Source of the DNA: Pseudomonas mosselii
GTDB lineage: Bacteria > Pseudomonadota > Gammaproteobacteria > Pseudomonadales > Pseudomonadaceae
Length of the DNA stretch: 64,000 nt
Direction: 5' to 3'
NCBI RefSeq assembly: GCF_019823065.1
Contig: NZ_CP081966.1
Location: forward strand, 3,131,501 to 3,195,500
Both the position numbers and the translations under genes were made by a program. The notes beneath the pieces were generated by a model, which was given only the letters and a program-made list of their open reading frames with translations, searched no databases and had not been told where the DNA came from. Below, in pieces: positions 16,292 to 24,500 of this stretch (position 1 is its first letter; each line of letters starts with the position of its first letter).

Positions 16292-17812
16292 TCATGGTGT
16301 GTCCGGTACCGGACGGTACGGCGCCACCTCGGCAAAGCTCGGCCCCGGCAGGCTCACCGCCACCACATGGGCGCCGGCCATGCCCTGGCGACGTCCGGGG
16401 CCGAAGCCCAGCAGCGGTGTCAGGCCGGTGTCGACGTCATGCAACTGTTCCAGGGCGCCGAGCAGTTGTTCGCGGCTGGCGTCGCGTCCCACCTGTTTCA
16501 GCGCTTCGACCAGCAACTGCCAGGCGCACAGCGTGCTGACCTGCAATGACGCCTGACGTGGCTCCAGCCCCTGGCGCTGCTGCACGCCGGCCAGGGTCTC
16601 CCGGCCACGAGCGGTCCAGTCGCCGGGCACGAACGGATAGGCCAGCAGCACCCGCCGCGACCAAGCCGGTGCCAGCCCCGGCACGGCACCGGCCACCTGG
16701 CTCGACGCGGCAAGCAGGTAGGGTTTGCGCCCGCCGGCCTGCAGACTGGCGGCCAGCTCGGCAAACCCCTGGGCGCGCCCCAGGAAGACGATGCCCTCGC
16801 CCGCCAGCGCCTGGCCCGTGAACGCTTGCGCGGATACGCCGGTAAAGCCCAACTGGCGCAAACGCTGCTGTACGACCTGCGCCGCCTCGACCTGGTCTTC
16901 GCCGGCATAGACCAACTGCACGGCATCGCGGGCCAGGCCAAGGCTATCGCGGGCATGCAGGGCCACGCTGAGCAATTGCTCGGGTACGCCCGGTAAAGGG
17001 TCGAATACCTGAGCGCTGCCGCCACTGCGCGGCGTGGCGCCGATCAGCGGCAGGCCCGCCTGTTCCAACTGGCGACTGTCGAGCTGCGGTGCCACGGGCG
17101 CAATCAGGGCGAAAACCCGCTCACGCTGGATCAACTGGTCCAGCGCCTGCGCGGTACTGGCCGAATCCGGTCCCGGGTCCAGCGCAATCAGCTGCAAGCG
17201 GCGGCCATGGATGCCCCCCGCCTGGTTCAGCTGTGCGACGCCATCCTCCAGCACCGCCCTCACCGTCCGTCCGGTCTCGGCCAGCGGGCCCTGTTCGGGG
17301 AGCAAGGTACCCAAGCGCAAGGTGCTCTCCTCCACGCCCGGATCGCGGTCTTCGCCCAAGCGCTTGAGGTAGGCCGCCAGGTTGCGCTGGTCGGCCAGGC
17401 TCAGCTCGAAGCGCGGCATGGCCGGGTCCAGCCGATTGCCGGCAGGATCGACCCCACTGCGCACGACCCGCGCCAGGCTGGCTTCGGTATAGGCCGGATA
17501 GCGTCGGTTGTTGGCCTCGCGATCGCCCGTGCCGAGGGCCAGGCGCTGCCAGTCCAGGCTCGGCGGGCGCACCCCGCCCTCACTGCGGCCGCGCCCGTCG
17601 TTGCCGTGGCAACTGGCACACGGCAGCACGCTGGCCGGCACGCTCATGTCCCCCGGCCCCACCCGGGCCAGCAACTGGGCGTCGCTGCTGGAGACGCCTT
17701 CGCGATAGAGGCGCTTGCCGGCGAGTTCCTGTTCGCTCAGTTGCACCGCCCCGCACAGGCACCACCCCATCATGAGCATGACCAACGTGGGAGCGACGGT
17801 GCGCCTGTTCAT
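16292..17812 (-). CDS. Cytochrome c / periplasmic binding protein (type 1) fusion
   Basis: A 506-residue exported protein. After the signal peptide (to about residue 22) comes a class I cytochrome c domain with heme motif CASCH at residues 65-69 and a likely axial methionine in DPAMPRFELSLADQ. From about residue 155 to the end it is a Peripla_BP_6-like ligand-binding fold (LRLGTLLPEQGPLAETGRTV, then LNQAGGIHGRRLQLIALDPG). Joining a heme domain to an ABC-type receptor fold is unusual. It lies four bases after a Sco gene. It may pass or sense electrons for the oxidase; this is inference. Confidence 0.85.
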   Translation of the reverse strand: MNRRTVAPTLVMLMMGWCLCGAVQLSEQELAGKRLYREGVSSSDAQLLARVGPGDMSVPASVLPCASCHGNDGRGRSEGGVRPPSLDWQRLALGTGDREANNRRYPAYTEASLARVVRSGVDPAGNRLDPAMPRFELSLADQRNLAAYLKRLGEDRDPGVEESTLRLGTLLPEQGPLAETGRTVRAVLEDGVAQLNQAGGIHGRRLQLIALDPGPDSASTAQALDQLIQRERVFALIAPVAPQLDSRQLEQAGLPLIGATPRSGGSAQVFDPLPGVPEQLLSVALHARDSLGLARDAVQLVYAGEDQVEAAQVVQQRLRQLGFTGVSAQAFTGQALAGEGIVFLGRAQGFAELAASLQAGGRKPYLLAASSQVAGAVPGLAPAWSRRVLLAYPFVPGDWTARGRETLAGVQQRQGLEPRQASLQVSTLCAWQLLVEALKQVGRDASREQLLGALEQLHDVDTGLTPLLGFGPGRRQGMAGAHVVAVSLPGPSFAEVAPYRPVPDTP

Positions 17813-17816
17813 GCGC

Positions 17817-18473
17817 TCACCGCCCCGCCAGCGGCTGAGCCAGCAGCTGCATGCGCTGGGCAATCGCCGCCGGTGGCGCGTCCGGGCGGATCTTGCTCCA
17901 GCGCTTGCCTGCCACGTCGCCGGCGATCAACTGCGTCGAATGCTGCTCGGGGCTGGGCAGGAACTGCCCCAGGCGCCCGAGCACCAGGTCGACGCTGGCC
18001 TTGTCGCCGGTCAGGAACAGCCAGTTCGGCCCCTCCACCCCTTGCTTGCGGGCAAACGCCTTGAGCACCTCGGGCGTGTCGTTCAAAGGATCGCTGCTCA
18101 CCGAGACGAAGGTCACCTGCGCCGCAAGCTCCGGCCCCATGGCCTCGCGCACCTCGCGCAACTTGCGGGTGATCAGCGGGCAGGCGTCGTTGCAGTGGGT
18201 GAAGATCACGTTGAGCATCACCACCTTGTCCTTGAGCACATCGCTGTAAAAGCGCAGCTCGCGGCCGTCCTGGTCCTTGAGCACGGTGTCGGTGAACCAG
18301 GCCTGCGCATCGCGGGTGCCGCTGCCGCTGACCATCGGCTGCGGCGCGGGTTGCGGTGCCGGCGCGTGACCTTCGTGGGCGAACGCGACCGAGGCGAGGA
18401 TCCACAGGCAGCCACCAAGCACCAGCCAGTCGAGGCTGCGCATGCCGGCGTGGCGAGAAGTCTGCGCCCTCAT
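17817..18473 (-). CDS. SCO1/SenC family copper chaperone (copy 2)
   Basis: A 218-residue thioredoxin-fold protein with an N-terminal membrane anchor or signal (residues 15-32), then HEGHAPAP with possible metal-binding histidines. The copper/thiol motif is CNDACP (Cys94, Cys98), and the distal histidine is expected in EQHSTQLIAGD. Sco proteins deliver copper to CuA and other copper enzymes or reduce their cysteines. Start overlaps the preceding Sco gene by four bases. Two Sco proteins in tandem beside a multicopper oxidase suggest a dedicated maturation path. Confidence 0.9.
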   Translation of the reverse strand: MRAQTSRHAGMRSLDWLVLGGCLWILASVAFAHEGHAPAPQPAPQPMVSGSGTRDAQAWFTDTVLKDQDGRELRFYSDVLKDKVVMLNVIFTHCNDACPLITRKLREVREAMGPELAAQVTFVSVSSDPLNDTPEVLKAFARKQGVEGPNWLFLTGDKASVDLVLGRLGQFLPSPEQHSTQLIAGDVAGKRWSKIRPDAPPAAIAQRMQLLAQPLAGR

Positions 18474-19123
18474 GGCTGTGCCTCCTGCCCGGCAATGGCT
18501 GTGCTTTTGGCGTGCACCCGGCGTGCGCTCAGGCGGTTGATCTCGCCGATCAGCACGTTGGGGTCGGTGAAGCCGTAGTAACGCGTCCAGTGCCCGCTGC
18601 GCCCGTCACCGACCAGGATCAGCGGCGGGTGCTCGCTGAGGTTGGCGCTGAAGCTGCCAAGCCCCTTGAGCGTCTCGCTGATGGCATAGGGCGAGCCGGT
18701 CAGCCAGCTCCACCCCGGCCCGTGCTGGAACGCCCGGGCATACCCGGCCAGGCGTTTCGAATCATCGCGCTGCGGATCGATGCTGATCGACACCAGGCGG
18801 ATCTCCTCGCCCACCCGCCCGCCCAGCTGCTGCTGGACCTTGCTCATGATTGACGAGACCACCGGGCACACCGTGGTGCAACTGGTGTAGATGAAGCCCA
18901 TGACCACCAGGTGATCCCCCACCAGATCCTTCTCCAGGCGTATCGGCATGCCGTCCTGATCCAGCAGCGCCACGTCGGCGAAGCGCACACTGGCCTTTTC
19001 CTGGTGGGCGGCCGGTGGGGCTTCGGGCTGGCCGCCATGGTCGTGGCCGGCATGCGCCAAGGCCAGGTTGCTGGCCAGCAGCAGGCTCAGGCCAAACAGT
19101 TTTCCACCCTGCGGACGGTTCAT
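18470..19123 (-). CDS. SCO1/SenC family copper chaperone (copy 1)
   Basis: A 217-residue exported Sco protein: signal peptide to about residue 23, then a histidine-rich stretch AHAGHDHGG. The metal motif is CTTVCP (Cys82, Cys86) within VVMGFIYTSCTTVCPVVSSI, and the later conserved histidine is in LSEHPPLILVGDG. The C-terminal WTRYYGFTDPNVLIGEIN matches the family. It overlaps the beta-propeller gene upstream and the second Sco gene downstream, each by four bases, so the three are one translational unit. Confidence 0.92.
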   Translation of the reverse strand: MNRPQGGKLFGLSLLLASNLALAHAGHDHGGQPEAPPAAHQEKASVRFADVALLDQDGMPIRLEKDLVGDHLVVMGFIYTSCTTVCPVVSSIMSKVQQQLGGRVGEEIRLVSISIDPQRDDSKRLAGYARAFQHGPGWSWLTGSPYAISETLKGLGSFSANLSEHPPLILVGDGRSGHWTRYYGFTDPNVLIGEINRLSARRVHAKSTAIAGQEAQP

Positions 19124-21099
19124 CGCACACTCCTGGGTTCCCCTTGGGAAGCGGTTGGTGCCGTTGCGGCCGGCAGGACGCGCAGGCTGGTGTAGTTGTC
19201 TTCTGCGAAGCTGCGCCCGAGGGTGGGCGACTGCACATGCAGGTACCAGGCGCCAGCCGTGGCCAGTTCCAGCGGCGCCTGATAGAGCCCCTCGCCCACC
19301 TCGACCAGCGCTACATTGCGCGGCAGCGACGAAGGCGCCAGGAAGTAGCGCAGGCTCAGGTCTTCAAGCCCCTGGCGCGGCTTGCCGTCCTCACCGAGGA
19401 TGCGCACTTGGGCCATGTAGGGCGCGTGCTGGCGCAACGGCCGGGCGGTGCCGATGAATTCGGCATGGGCCCGCTTGCGCAGGCTCGACTGCGGCAGCGC
19501 CGCGACCTCGGTGCTGAAGCAGTGGATGATCTGCGGCTGGTTGAGCAGGAACGCCACGTCGAAGGTGCCGGCCGCCGGCAGCTTGACCGTCGAGCCATAT
19601 ACCCCCGGGGCCACCTCGCGCAGGCTACGGTCGATGACCAACGCGGCGCGGGCCTGGTGGCCGCGGTTGTTGTAGCCCGACATCGGCGCGTTCATGCCCT
19701 CGGCGTAGAAGTAGGTGGTGTTGTCCACCGGGTTGACCACGAACACCGAGTTGTCGTCGCGGGAGCTGCTCACGCCCTGGGCCAGCGGCAGATCACCGGC
19801 CTGGCGCGGCGCCGCCGGGCCGGCCTCGAAGCCCTGGACGATCGGCGTGCGCCCCTGCCCCAGGCTTGCCAGGTTGATCATGCTCACCTTCGGCGAGGCT
19901 AGGCCGCGCACGTAGGCGTAGGCCTTGGTAAAGGTCAGCTGGTAGGGCTCGGCGGCCACCGGGATGCGGTGGATCAGTTGGTCGGTGCTGGCGTCGATCA
20001 CCAGCGCCTGGTTCTCCAGGGTGTTTAGCACCACGCCGTAGCGGCCATCGTGGCTGAAACGCATCGGCCCCAGGCCCCGCTCGGCCTGGACCGTGTGGCG
20101 CAGGCTGAGGCTGCGCGCGTCGATCACCCGCACCGTGCCCTCCTGGCCATCGACCACGTACACCGCCTGTGACAAGGGCGAGTAAGCCACCGATAGCGGA
20201 TGCGGACCGACCTCAAGCGTCTTCACCAGGCGCATCTGCGCGGTGTCGATGACACTCAGGGTGCCGCCGTCGCGATTGCTGACGAAGGCGAAGCGCGAAT
20301 CGGCGCTGAAGGCGATCTCGTGGTGGCCAGAGCCGGTGACGAACGACTTGAGCATGGTCCGGCTGGGGACGTCGATCACCGTCACCCCGCCCTTGGCCGG
20401 GTCCTGACTGTTGTTGCCCACCCACAGCAGGCGCTGGTCGGGTTGCAGCGCCACCCGCAGCGGCTGCTCGCCGGCCTCCAGGGTGGCCACGCGGGTGAAG
20501 GTCTCGGTGTCGATCAGCGCCACCTGGTTGCGATCGGGCATGGACACGAATACTTGCTTGTCATCGCCCGTGGCCACCCAGTCCATGGGCCGTCCCGGCA
20601 GGTCGATGCGCGCCAGGGTGCTGGTGACCCCGCCTACCGACACGGTCGGGTCGATCACGGTAAGGCTGGCGTCCTTGTTCAGCACCAGCAGGAAGTAGCT
20701 GTTCAGATCGAGCAAAGGACGCGCGCCGATGCTGCTCTTGAGGAACAGCGCCACCCGCGCCTTGCAGCTGCTGTCGCGGTCGCCCACCGGTGCCGACTGC
20801 GCGGGGTCGAGCCAGGCGCCGGGAGCCATGCCCGACAGCGGCTGGCCACTGCTCTGGTCGCTGACCTTGAAGCGAATATTGGCAAAGTCGCCCTCGCGCA
20901 GTTCGCCGCCGCTTAAGGGGCGCGCCTCGAACTCCACGGTCACGCCGTCGCGGCTGAGGGTGTGCAGGGCCTGGGGATCGGCGGCCTCCTGCAGCAGTTC
21001 GCGGGGGTCGCACCAGAGCTTTTCGTAGGCCACGCCGAGGCCGATCAGCGCGGTGCCCAGCAGCAGGCCCAGGTAGGCTGGGCGTAGCTTGCGGTTCAT
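19120..21099 (-). CDS. Exported YVTN-type beta-propeller protein
   Basis: A 659-residue protein with an N-terminal membrane anchor (PAYLGLLLGTALIGLGVAYE). A central seven-bladed propeller of YncE/YVTN type carries repeats such as FVSMPDRNQVALIDTETFTR, RLLWVGNNSQDPAKGGVTVI and FAFVSNRDGGTLSVIDTAQM. The C-terminal region of about 200 residues has a beta-sandwich look (LPAAGTFDVAFLLNQPQIIH). The start at 21099 has GGAG 8 bases upstream. A 21-codon ORF with a stronger ribosome-binding site overlaps this start by ATGA. First long gene of unit 2. Confidence 0.85.
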   Translation of the reverse strand: MNRKLRPAYLGLLLGTALIGLGVAYEKLWCDPRELLQEAADPQALHTLSRDGVTVEFEARPLSGGELREGDFANIRFKVSDQSSGQPLSGMAPGAWLDPAQSAPVGDRDSSCKARVALFLKSSIGARPLLDLNSYFLLVLNKDASLTVIDPTVSVGGVTSTLARIDLPGRPMDWVATGDDKQVFVSMPDRNQVALIDTETFTRVATLEAGEQPLRVALQPDQRLLWVGNNSQDPAKGGVTVIDVPSRTMLKSFVTGSGHHEIAFSADSRFAFVSNRDGGTLSVIDTAQMRLVKTLEVGPHPLSVAYSPLSQAVYVVDGQEGTVRVIDARSLSLRHTVQAERGLGPMRFSHDGRYGVVLNTLENQALVIDASTDQLIHRIPVAAEPYQLTFTKAYAYVRGLASPKVSMINLASLGQGRTPIVQGFEAGPAAPRQAGDLPLAQGVSSSRDDNSVFVVNPVDNTTYFYAEGMNAPMSGYNNRGHQARAALVIDRSLREVAPGVYGSTVKLPAAGTFDVAFLLNQPQIIHCFSTEVAALPQSSLRKRAHAEFIGTARPLRQHAPYMAQVRILGEDGKPRQGLEDLSLRYFLAPSSLPRNVALVEVGEGLYQAPLELATAGAWYLHVQSPTLGRSFAEDNYTSLRVLPAATAPTASQGEPRSVR

Positions 21100-21161
21100 G
21101 TCCGTACTCCGTTGGCGGGTATGGGCGCGCACGGGGCAGCGCCTTCGAGCGGGATGACCAT
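21096..21161 (-). CDS. Short upstream ORF coupled to the beta-propeller gene
   Basis: ATG at 21161 preceded by GGAGGT six bases away; 21 codons ending in TGA that overlaps the start of the next gene (ATGA at 21099-21096). The peptide MVIPLEGAAPCAPIPANGVR looks like no known protein. The arrangement suggests translational coupling, with the leader's strong site loading ribosomes for the downstream gene. It lies downstream of the sigma-54 promoter, so it is in the transcript. Confidence 0.45.
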   Translation of the reverse strand: MVIPLEGAAPCAPIPANGVRT

Positions 21162-21203
21162 GCTGCACCTCCACGGGGCTCAAGGGTTCTGTGGAGGGTG
21201 GAA

Positions 21204-21218
21204 GCAAGCGCTATGCCA
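21204..21218 (-). promoter_or_regulatory. Sigma-54 promoter of the beta-propeller/Sco/cytochrome operon
   Basis: Minus strand TGGCATAGCGCTTGC: perfect GG-N10-GC with TGGCAT at -24 and TTGCT at -12. A start near 21193 would give a 5' leader of about 30 bases to the short ORF at 21161 and 95 bases to the propeller gene. Confidence 0.75.
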
Positions 21219-21279
21219 TCAGTAAAATTGTTTTAAATCAGGGTTTTGGAGAAACAAGCGGAGAGTATTGGGGAGGCTG

Positions 21280-21293
21280 CCCCAAACACGGGG
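21280..21293. promoter_or_regulatory. CCCC-N6-GGGG palindrome (candidate enhancer site)
   Basis: CCCC-AAACAC-GGGG about 75 bases upstream of the sigma-54 promoter at 21204-21218. An overlapping dyad TTGGGG-N6-CCCCAA (21269-21286) and a GGGGGCGC/GCGCCCCC hairpin right after it (21290-21308) make this a dense palindromic zone. Confidence 0.5.
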
Positions 21294-21350
21294 GCGCTTT
21301 GCGCCCCCCTTCATGCTCAATGCGCGATGCGTGTAAGACGAACGCCTTGT

Positions 21351-21440
21351 AGCGCCTATGAAATCGAGCGCCGCCCGCATGGCGCGTCGCCGGCAAGCTG
21401 GCAACGCGCCGTGCGGGCGGCGCTCGATCTCATAGGCGCT
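21351..21440. repeat. Long imperfect palindrome, REP/mini-element type
   Basis: Arms 21351-21387 and 21404-21440 are 37 bases each and pair with only two mismatches; both ends read AGCGCCTATG on their own strand. The 16-base centre contains CGGCAAGCTG as in REP elements. It lies just after the mnxG stop and may block read-through or protect the 3' end of its mRNA. That role is inference. Confidence 0.85.
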
Positions 21441-21503
21441 GCATCCTTGTCGCCAGAGAGCTGGTGGCCTCCCCCACTCCCAAGCCAGGCCACCAGCCCC
21501 CTT

Positions 21504-24500
21504 TTACTGCGCCGGCGCCGTGGCCGGCGGCGCCTCGTTGGTCACCCGCAGGATGCCCCACAACCCCGAGGTATTTCCGTACGCGGCATAATCCCGGAAC
21601 AGATAGTCTCCCGGAACCGCATTGGACCCACCGGCGCTGGGCAACATGAAGCTGAAGTGCGCCGCCGGCAACACGCTCTCCTGCGCACCGATGTACATGG
21701 CCATAGGGTTGTAGCCGAACCGCACCGAGCCGATGCCTGGCATCCCCATGGGGTAGCCGTCCACATCGCTCTTCTCGGCCTGGTAGTTGTGCAACGGCCA
21801 CAGGTGCCCGTCCAACTGATAGGTCATGCCGCGGCTGCCGCCACTGGGCATGACGATGTGGTTGCGCACCGGTTGCCCAGGCTTGGCGTACAGCACAGGT
21901 GTCTGCGGATCACCGCCGACCAGGGCATTGCTGTAGGCCATGTGCGCGTTGGGGATGTCGGCGAAACCCAAGCCGTCGGCATGGCCGAACGGCGAGTCCG
22001 GGGCCATGCCGAAACGCAGCCACAGCGGCTCGGTCTTGTAGTTGACCGCCATGTTGCCGTTGTCCTGCGGATCGCCCGCCGCACCGTTGCCCTCGGTATT
22101 GATACCCGCCACCGGCGCGCCGTCGGCCCAGCGCATGTTCAGCGCCCGCTGCCACACGGTGACGAAGTCACGGTAGTCCGCCTGACCACTGACCTTCACC
22201 GTGGCCTGGGCACGGCTGGCGGTGTCCTCGGTCCAGGTGGCACTCTGCGGCAAGATGCTCATGGCGCCCACCAGGCCCTTCTGCGGCTGCTTGATGACAT
22301 CGGCCGGGGTCAGGTTGAGGCCGCCGAACTCGATGGCGGTTGTGTTGATGTTGTCCACTGTACGACCCAGTTGCAGGGTCGGCTTGCCCTCGCGCTCCAG
22401 ATGCCCGGCGTAGTACTGGTACACCTTGGTCGGATACGCGCCGCTGCCGCCGGTGCGCGGCGGCACGGTCTGCACCGGGTTGAGCCCGACGTTGACGCCG
22501 TCCGACTTGGTGATGTCGTACGCCAGCAACTGCGCGTGCAGGCCAACATGACTGGACGGGCGCATCAGGTTGTTGGCGAAGGCCGTGGCGCCTTCACTGG
22601 CGAAGCGATCGCGTTTGACCACGTTGTGCATCACCGCAGTGCTGGGCAGGTCGGGCATCACCAGCGGCAGGCGGTTTTCCAGGGTGACGCTGATGCAATC
22701 GCCGGCGTTGGCGCGCAGGATCAATGGCTCCACCGGCACGCCTGCCTTGAGCTTGCCGCTGCTTGGGTCGAGATCGGCCTTGCGCACATAGAGGATCGCG
22801 GTCGGGTCGTGCAGCGGCGCGCCATGGCCCCCGATGGTGAAGGTCTCGCCATCCTCCGGGTCGACCCCGCTCACCAGCGGGATGCTGGTGCGCCGACTGT
22901 TGAACACCAGCGTGCCACCATTGGCCTTGAGCGGGCCGCCGACATGCTGGCCGACGCCGTTCGGGTCGCTGATGGTCACGCTGTTACGGTTCTCGAGGAT
23001 ATCGTTGGCCAGCGCCGCGACCACTTCATAGCTCCGTTTGACCGTTGGCCGTGTGCCGATGCCATTGGCGTTGGCCGTGGTTTTCGGGCAGATGCCGTCG
23101 AAGTTCACGGTGTTGCGCATGGCTACCGGCTGCGGGTTGTTGGGCAGCGGGAACAGGTCGGCACGCTGAGCGGTGTAGTTGCGCATGATGCCCCAGATGC
23201 CGTTCCAATAGCCCTCAAGTGCCGCGTCCAGCGAATACAGGTAGTCGCCGTTGGTGGCGGCGGAGCTGGAGATCATCGATACCGGTGCCATGAAGCCCAA
23301 TTGTTCGGAGATGCCGATCATCTGCGACGACTTCCATCCCGAATTGGAACTGTTGCCGAAGCCCGAGCCGTTCTGCAGCCACTTGACCCCGTGCAGGGTG
23401 ACGTTGTGCTCCTCTTCATGTCCACCGGCATGCATGCGCAGGCGCACGTTGTCGCCTGAATAGGTACGCAGCATGGGTGTGAACGGGTCGCCCGGCTCGC
23501 TGCCGGCCTTGTTGATGTGCGGTGGGAACAGCGTGGTGCCGCCGGTGGGACCCACCGCCTGGGTAATCGCCGACGGTGCCAGGTTCATCGCCGGAATGGC
23601 ACGGTCGGTACGGGTCTGCAAGGCGTAGCCCAGGTCGCCACCTAGGCCGTCGGCCTGCATGCCGCGCTTGCCGTCGGGACCGACCTTGTCAGGATCGAAC
23701 ACCCGCAGCGCCAGGGGCTCGTTGCGGTAGTTGACGACGAACATCCCAGGATCATCCACCGAAATCGCCTGCGGGCATGGCCTGCTCGGACAGCCGGGGT
23801 TGATGCCACCGCGTTCCTCGACAATGGCCTCCAGCAGGGTGGACGCCTTGCCCCGCACCGGCGGATTGATGGCATAGCGGAAACTGTCGGCGGTCGGCGG
23901 GTACGCCTGGCCATCAGGTACGCCGTTAGGCCCTGCGCCGACATATACACCCGCCTCGTAGGCGTGCTGGAAGCCGCTGTACTCAAGGAAGAACTCGCGA
24001 TAGCTGTCGTTTTTACCATCGCCGTCGTGGTCACCGGTCTGGATGACCGCCTGCCACGAAGTCGGGCCGCCGTCCTGGCGGGTGGCCGGGTTGTACAGCT
24101 GCTCGCCGGTCTCGGCGTGGTACCAGGTGGAACCGGCGGGCTCGGCCAGCACGGTTGCATACAGCCCCAGCTGTTGGTGGGTCGATGGGCCGAGGTGGTC
24201 ATGGGTGAAGATGGTGCCCAGGCCACGATCGACGTTGTACACGTTCACCAGCGGGTCGGCGAACCAGCGTTGCATGGCGCTGCGCGCGCCGAGCCAATCG
24301 GCCCGGCCAAAGCGCCCGAAATACGGATGCTGCTTGGCTTTCGGGCAGGCGGCGGTGCCGTCGCGGGTGTCGCCCTCGGTGCAGTTGTTGAAGCTGCGGA
24401 TGGCATGCACACGCTCGACCACGCTGCCGGGCGAGAGGATACCGTCCTCGTAGTTCCAGCCGTTGGCAGAGCCGTCGGCGGCAGTCAGGTCCCATTTGGG

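Noticed and set aside
21290..21308. GC-rich hairpin GGGGGCGC/GCGCCCCC as a terminator
   Set aside because: No T-run follows on either strand; more likely part of the regulatory palindromes.
21246..23459. A 737-codon plus-strand frame opposite the 3' part of mnxG
   Set aside because: Shadow frame; its start lies in the palindromic zone and no domain is seen.
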